Source: Streptomyces sp. WAC05374
Lineage (GTDB): Bacteria > Actinomycetota > Actinomycetes > Streptomycetales > Streptomycetaceae
DNA: 64,000 nucleotides
Assembly: GCF_004353505.1 (NCBI RefSeq)
Contig: NZ_SMNQ01000001.1
Coordinates: forward strand, 434,001-498,000
Direction of reading: 5' to 3'
Made by a program: the position numbers and the translations under genes. Of this stretch, positions 60,679-64,000 are shown piece after piece. Every line of letters begins with the position of its first letter. Within the stretch, counting starts at the first letter, position 1. Under the pieces are notes generated by a model. That model was not told the origin of the DNA and ran no database searches. It worked only from the letters and a program-made list of their open reading frames with translations.

Positions 60679-61691
60679 CGCCTGCCGCCGCCTCGCGCCC
60701 GGCTCCGCTGCCGGAGGACCGGGGCCCCCTGTCGGCGGCCGTGCTGCGGGTGCTGCGGGGCGGCCCCGCTCCGGAGGTCACCGTGGCCGGCGCCGACCCG
60801 CTGGGCGAGGACCTCCAGCTCGCGCTGTACCTCGCGTACGAGCCCCACTACCGGGACATGGAGGGCGTCGCCGCCGACCGGGAGTGGGACGCCGGGCTGC
60901 TCGCGCTGCGCCGGCCGATGGAGGAGGCGTTCCTGGCCGCCCTGCGCGAGGCGGTGCCCGGGGGCGACGACGTCGCGGAGGCGCTCGCACCACTGCTCGT
61001 GGAGCCCGTGGACGGCCACGGGGTGTCGCACCGGCTGATGGAGAGCGGCACGTGGGAGCTGATGCGGGAGTACCTGGTGCACCGCTCGCCGTACCAGCTC
61101 AAGGAGTCCGATCCGCAGGCGTGGCTGATCCCCCGCCTGGAGGGGCAGGCGAAGGCGTCACTGGTGGCGGTGGCGTACGACGAGTTCGGCGCCGGGCGCG
61201 GTGAGCGGGTGCACGCGAAGCTGTTCGCGGACCTGATGGAGGGTGCCGGGCTGGACCCGTCCTACGGCCACTACCTGGAGCTCGTCCCGGCTACGACGCT
61301 GGCGACTGTGAACGTGATGTCGCTGTTCGGGCTGCGCCGGTCGCTGCGGGGCGCGGCGGCCGGGAACTTCGCGGTGCTGGAGATCGCCTCGCCGCCGGGC
61401 GCGCGGCGGATGGCGAAGGCGCTGGAGCGGCTGGGGGCCGAGGAGCGGTGCGTCCGCTTCTTCACGGAGCACATCGAGGCCGACGCCGTGCACGAGCAGG
61501 TGATGCGCCGCGACGTCCTGGGCGGCCTGCTGGAGCGCGAGCCGGGGCTGGCCGCCGACGTGGCCTTCGGCATCCGGGCCACGGTCTGGCTCGACGAGCG
61601 GTGGGAGGCCCGGGTGCTCGCGGCCTGGGACCACGGCCGCTCGTCCCTGCGCGGCACGCCCCGCCCGGCCCCGGGGACGGTCACGTCGTAG
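60675..61691 (+). CDS. Heme-oxygenase-like diiron (iron-containing redox) protein
   Basis: 338 aa helical protein of the Haem_oxygenas_2 / HDO group (UndA, SznF, CADD are relatives). Likely iron ligands are in DEFGAGRGERVH (Glu170, His180) and EHIEADAVH (Glu265, Asp270, His273). Members oxidise or cleave small molecules with O2 at a labile diiron site. Coupled to the FAD-Rieske gene, which could deliver its electrons. Chemistry and substrate are unknown. Confidence 0.85.
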   Translation: MTPAAASRPAPLPEDRGPLSAAVLRVLRGGPAPEVTVAGADPLGEDLQLALYLAYEPHYRDMEGVAADREWDAGLLALRRPMEEAFLAALREAVPGGDDVAEALAPLLVEPVDGHGVSHRLMESGTWELMREYLVHRSPYQLKESDPQAWLIPRLEGQAKASLVAVAYDEFGAGRGERVHAKLFADLMEGAGLDPSYGHYLELVPATTLATVNVMSLFGLRRSLRGAAAGNFAVLEIASPPGARRMAKALERLGAEERCVRFFTEHIEADAVHEQVMRRDVLGGLLEREPGLAADVAFGIRATVWLDERWEARVLAAWDHGRSSLRGTPRPAPGTVTS

Positions 61692-61753
61692 GCGGGTGAC
61701 GCCGGCCGGCCACATACGCGGCCGGCCGCGTCATACGTCGTACGGAGTGCGTG

Positions 61754-61780
61754 GCCCGCGTCCCGGGGGGGGACGCGGGC
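61754..61780. terminator. 11-bp stem hairpin after the diiron gene
   Basis: Arms 61754-61764 and 61770-61780 (GCCCGCGTCCC / GGGACGCGGGC) around five G. First of two hairpins between convergent genes. Confidence 0.75.
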
Positions 61781-61788
61781 AGGCGCGG

Positions 61789-61819
61789 GGGCCACGCGGC
61801 GCGGGTGGTCGCGTGGCCC
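61789..61819. terminator. 10-bp stem hairpin before the small minus-strand gene end
   Basis: GGGCCACGCG (61789-61798) pairs with CGCGTGGCCC (61810-61819) over an 11-nt loop, 14 bp beyond the stop of the hypothetical gene at 61834. Confidence 0.7.
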
Positions 61820-61833
61820 GTGCGGGGGTCGCG

Positions 61834-62034
61834 TCAGGGGAGGAGTTCGTCGAGGGCCGCCTTGCCCTTCTCGGCCAGCCTGCGCTCGGCCCAGGCCAGG
61901 TTCTTGGGGTTGACGTCACGTCCTGAAGCGAGCACCACGTCTTCCGCGTTGAATTCGCCTTCGGCGCCGCTGTGCAGAAGCCTGTCGGGCGTGACGCCCT
62001 CTCGCTTGGAGGTCGAATCGGGCTCAGCGTTCAT
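61834..62034 (-). CDS. Hypothetical small protein, 66 aa
   Basis: No family recognised. Charged, helical, no signal (MNAEPDSTSKREGVTPDRLL...NPKNLAWAERRLAEKGKAALDELL). A strong AAGGAGG lies 4 nt before the ATG and a hairpin follows the stop, both supporting a real gene. It stands downstream of the AfsR-type gene but 127 bp away. Confidence 0.7.
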   Translation of the reverse strand: MNAEPDSTSKREGVTPDRLLHSGAEGEFNAEDVVLASGRDVNPKNLAWAERRLAEKGKAALDELLP

Positions 62035-62161
62035 GCCGCCTCCTTGCTCGTCCTGAAGTCATTGTCGTCGCCGGGTACCCGGATCGCATCCCCTACACCA
62101 TCCGGGTTGCGGCGCGGCGCGTCACCGACCGCGAGGCGGGTGCCACGCCCGGTGGCGGGTG

Positions 62162-64000
62162 TCACCGCAGGAGGGCCGCGGCGTCCCTCACCGCGAGCGC
62201 GCCGCCCTCGGCGTGGGCGGCGGCGTACGCCCCCGCGTCCAGGACCGCGCGCACCTCCGCCTCGGCGCGGCGCCGGATCTCGTCCTCCACGTCGGTGGGG
62301 AGCTGGCGGAAGCCGGTGCCGCCCGGGCGGTCCGCGTGCCGGTCGTACGCGCCGAGCAGCCGCGCCCCGTCGCGCGGGTCGCCCTGCCCGGCGAGGGCCC
62401 AGGCGGCGATCGGGAACAGTTCGAGGACCAGGTGCGGAGCGACCATGTACGCCAGCGTCTCCAGTCCGCGCACGGCGGCCGCCAGGCGTTCCCGGGCGCG
62501 TGCGTGGTGGCCCTCGACGCAGTCGAGCCAGCCGCGCAGGCCGAGGACGATCCCGGTGAACATCTCGGCCGTCCCCGGGGTGAAGCCTTCCTCGATGGCG
62601 TCCAGTTGCCGCCGCGCGAGGGGCACCCTGCCGGTGCGGGCGTAGTGCTGGACGAGCAGCAGCCGGGCGGTGCTGACCGCCTCGACGGTGTGCCCCGCCC
62701 CCTCCTCGGCCGCCTCCAGCAGCATGCGCTCGGCCCGCTCGCGCTCCGCCGGCGGGCCGCCGCGCAGCAGCGCCGAGGCCAGCTTGGCGCGGAAGACGGG
62801 GACCTGGCCGTGCGCGCCGATGCGCCGCGCGCACTCCATGGACCGCTCGAAGTCCCGGGCGGCCTCGCCGTACCGGCCTGACCGCTCGTGGGCCTCGCCG
62901 CGCGCGCAGAGCGCCTCGGCGACGCCCCAGGGGTCGCCGGCCGCCTCGAACCGGGCCAGCGCCTCACCGGGGTCGTCCCGCCCGCCGGGGACGAGTCGGG
63001 CGCGCACCAGCAGGGCGAACCCCAGGTCGGCGTCGTCGCCGTGCGCCCGGCAGGAGGCGACGTAGGCGTCCATGGTCGGGCCGAGGCCGTCGAACTCGCC
63101 GAGCAGCAGCCGGACGAAGAACCACATGGTGCCGGGCTGCCGGCTGTTCTGCGGCATGCCCGGCCGGTAGGCGTCGGCGACCGCCTCCAGATACGCGCGG
63201 TTCCCGGGCCGCTCCATCGTGGCGGCGCCCTGGCTGCCGTCGGCGGCCAGCACCATCAGCCGTACGCCCCGCCGGGCCTCCTGGACCCGCTCCTCGGGCC
63301 AGGGCGGCGGTGTGTCGGTGATCCGCCCGGTCAGGGGCACGGCTTGCCGCACCGGCGGGAGGAACGGGTCGGGGCCGAGCGCGGCGACCGCCGACGCCCA
63401 GGTGCGGGCGTCGGCCAGGTGGCCCCGGAGCTGCCAGAACCAGCTCATGGACAGCGCCAGGCAGAGCCCCTCCTGCTCCTCGCCCAGGTCGACGGCGGTC
63501 CGCAGCGCCGCGCGGATGTTGTCGTGCTCGGTGTCGAGCGTCTCCAGCACGGTCCGCTGGCGCGGGCCGCACAGCGCGTGGCCGGCGGCGCGGACGAGTT
63601 CGCGGACGGCGGCCAGGTGCCGTCGGGCGGTGATCTCGCGCTCCCCCGCCTCGGCGAGCCGCTCGGCGGCGTAGTCGGCGACGGTCTCCAGCAGCCGGTA
63701 GCGCATCCCGTCCCCGGCCGCCGAGGGGGTGGCGACGACGAGCGACTTGTCGACCAGGGAGGTGAGGTGGCCGAGCGTGTCCGGTTCGGCGCAGACCTCC
63801 TCGGCCTGGGCCAGGGCGCAGCCGCCGGAGAAGACCGACAGCCTGGCGAGCACCGCCCGCTCGGGCGCGTCGAGCAACTGCCAGGACCAGTCGACGACGG
63901 CGCGGAGGGTCTGCTGCCGGGGCAGCGCGGTGCGGCTGCCCCGGTCGAGGAGCCGGAAGCGGTCGTCGAGCCGGCCGGCGATCTGGCGCGGGGTCAGGGC
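62162..64000 (-). CDS. AfsR/SARP-type regulator, C-terminal part
   Basis: The frame is open through base 64000, so the start is beyond the window (612 codons visible). The first residues, ALTPRQIAGRLDDRFRLLDRGSRTALPRQQTLRAVVDWSWQLL, are the end of an NB-ARC/STAND ATPase domain as in AfsR-type and LuxR-type regulators, followed by a winged helix (VLARLSVFSGGCALAQAE) and about 450 residues of TPR-like helices. The DNA-binding domain is not visible. Probably an activator of secondary metabolism; the target cluster is not in this window. Confidence 0.8.
   Translation of the reverse strand, partial: ALTPRQIAGRLDDRFRLLDRGSRTALPRQQTLRAVVDWSWQLLDAPERAVLARLSVFSGGCALAQAEEVCAEPDTLGHLTSLVDKSLVVATPSAAGDGMRYRLLETVADYAAERLAEAGEREITARRHLAAVRELVRAAGHALCGPRQRTVLETLDTEHDNIRAALRTAVDLGEEQEGLCLALSMSWFWQLRGHLADARTWASAVAALGPDPFLPPVRQAVPLTGRITDTPPPWPEERVQEARRGVRLMVLAADGSQGAATMERPGNRAYLEAVADAYRPGMPQNSRQPGTMWFFVRLLLGEFDGLGPTMDAYVASCRAHGDDADLGFALLVRARLVPGGRDDPGEALARFEAAGDPWGVAEALCARGEAHERSGRYGEAARDFERSMECARRIGAHGQVPVFRAKLASALLRGGPPAERERAERMLLEAAEEGAGHTVEAVSTARLLLVQHYARTGRVPLARRQLDAIEEGFTPGTAEMFTGIVLGLRGWLDCVEGHHARARERLAAAVRGLETLAYMVAPHLVLELFPIAAWALAGQGDPRDGARLLGAYDRHADRPGGTGFRQLPTDVEDEIRRRAEAEVRAVLDAGAYAAAHAEGGALAVRDAAALLR

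Overview
The window is very GC-rich, tightly packed actinobacterial DNA. Codon third positions are almost always G or C, GTG and TTG starts are common, many starts overlap stops as ATGA/GTGA, and TTA codons are rare. Together with geosmin synthase, SpoIIE-type PP2C phosphatases, a DUF397 protein, an NsdA-like TPR regulator and an AfsR-type regulator, this points to a Streptomyces chromosome. I see no rRNA, tRNA, CRISPR array, transposase or integrase, and no biosynthetic cluster beyond the single geosmin gene. The first and last genes are cut by the window edges.

Layout. 1-5.9 kb: the 3' end of a ThuA/DUF1080/ricin-lectin secreted protein, two small hypotheticals, and a secreted double esterase that looks like a PHB depolymerase fused to a second tannase/oligomer-hydrolase-like domain. 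4.9-12.4 kb: a polyketide-cyclase-like (SRPBCC) protein divergent from a TetR regulator over tandem operators, a double GNAT protein, a secreted HAD phosphatase, a BrkB-like membrane protein, a VOC protein overlapping a Na+/H+ antiporter, and an orphan Topo VI-A/Spo11-like wHTH-Toprim protein. 12.5-26.6 kb: epimerase, SDR, two PAS-SpoIIE phosphatases, an NsdA-like regulator divergent from an APH-type kinase, AlkD-like glycosylase, ANTAR protein, GlsB-type membrane protein and a cell-wall amidase. 26.7-32.5 kb: geosmin synthase, S4 RNA-binding protein, ACT protein, CGNR zinc-finger protein divergent from a PadR/membrane-protein pair across four 16-bp iterons, and a DUF397 protein.

32.5-49.2 kb is the acyl-CoA section. 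Two cysteine-less SCP2-type thiolases, a two-domain DUF35 protein and a crotonase form one minus-strand operon, divergent from a FadD19-like acyl-CoA synthetase. Gene content resembles the sterol side-chain genes of mycobacteria. A KstR-like box lies in the divergent promoter and a perfect match to the same consensus lies before a FadE29-like acyl-CoA dehydrogenase at 56-57 kb. The promoter also carries a second motif (TTTCTGA-N7-TCAGATT) that recurs before a nitronate-monooxygenase/acyl-CoA-ligase pair near 49.2 kb. A PaaK-like ligase, a membrane-anchored Mrr nuclease-like protein, a GCS2-type ligase, a secreted penicillin-acylase-family enzyme and a Ca2+/H+ antiporter lie between.

49.3-64 kb: a Tat-exported serine hydrolase, small antitoxin-like and secreted proteins, a phytoene-desaturase-like oxidase, a Ser/Thr kinase whose TPR half is in another frame because of poly-C runs, the FadE29-like dehydrogenase, a CBS protein, a DUF6480 protein, a CDGSH Fe-S protein and HemK2-like methyltransferase divergent from a FAD/Rieske oxidoreductase and heme-oxygenase-like diiron protein, and the C-terminal part of an AfsR-type regulator.

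The most interesting candidates for undescribed biology are the sterol-type regulon with its second shared operator, the CDGSH/HemK2/FAD-Rieske/diiron redox module, the Topo VI-A-like orphan, and the SpoIIE gene coupled to a 20-residue leader peptide.
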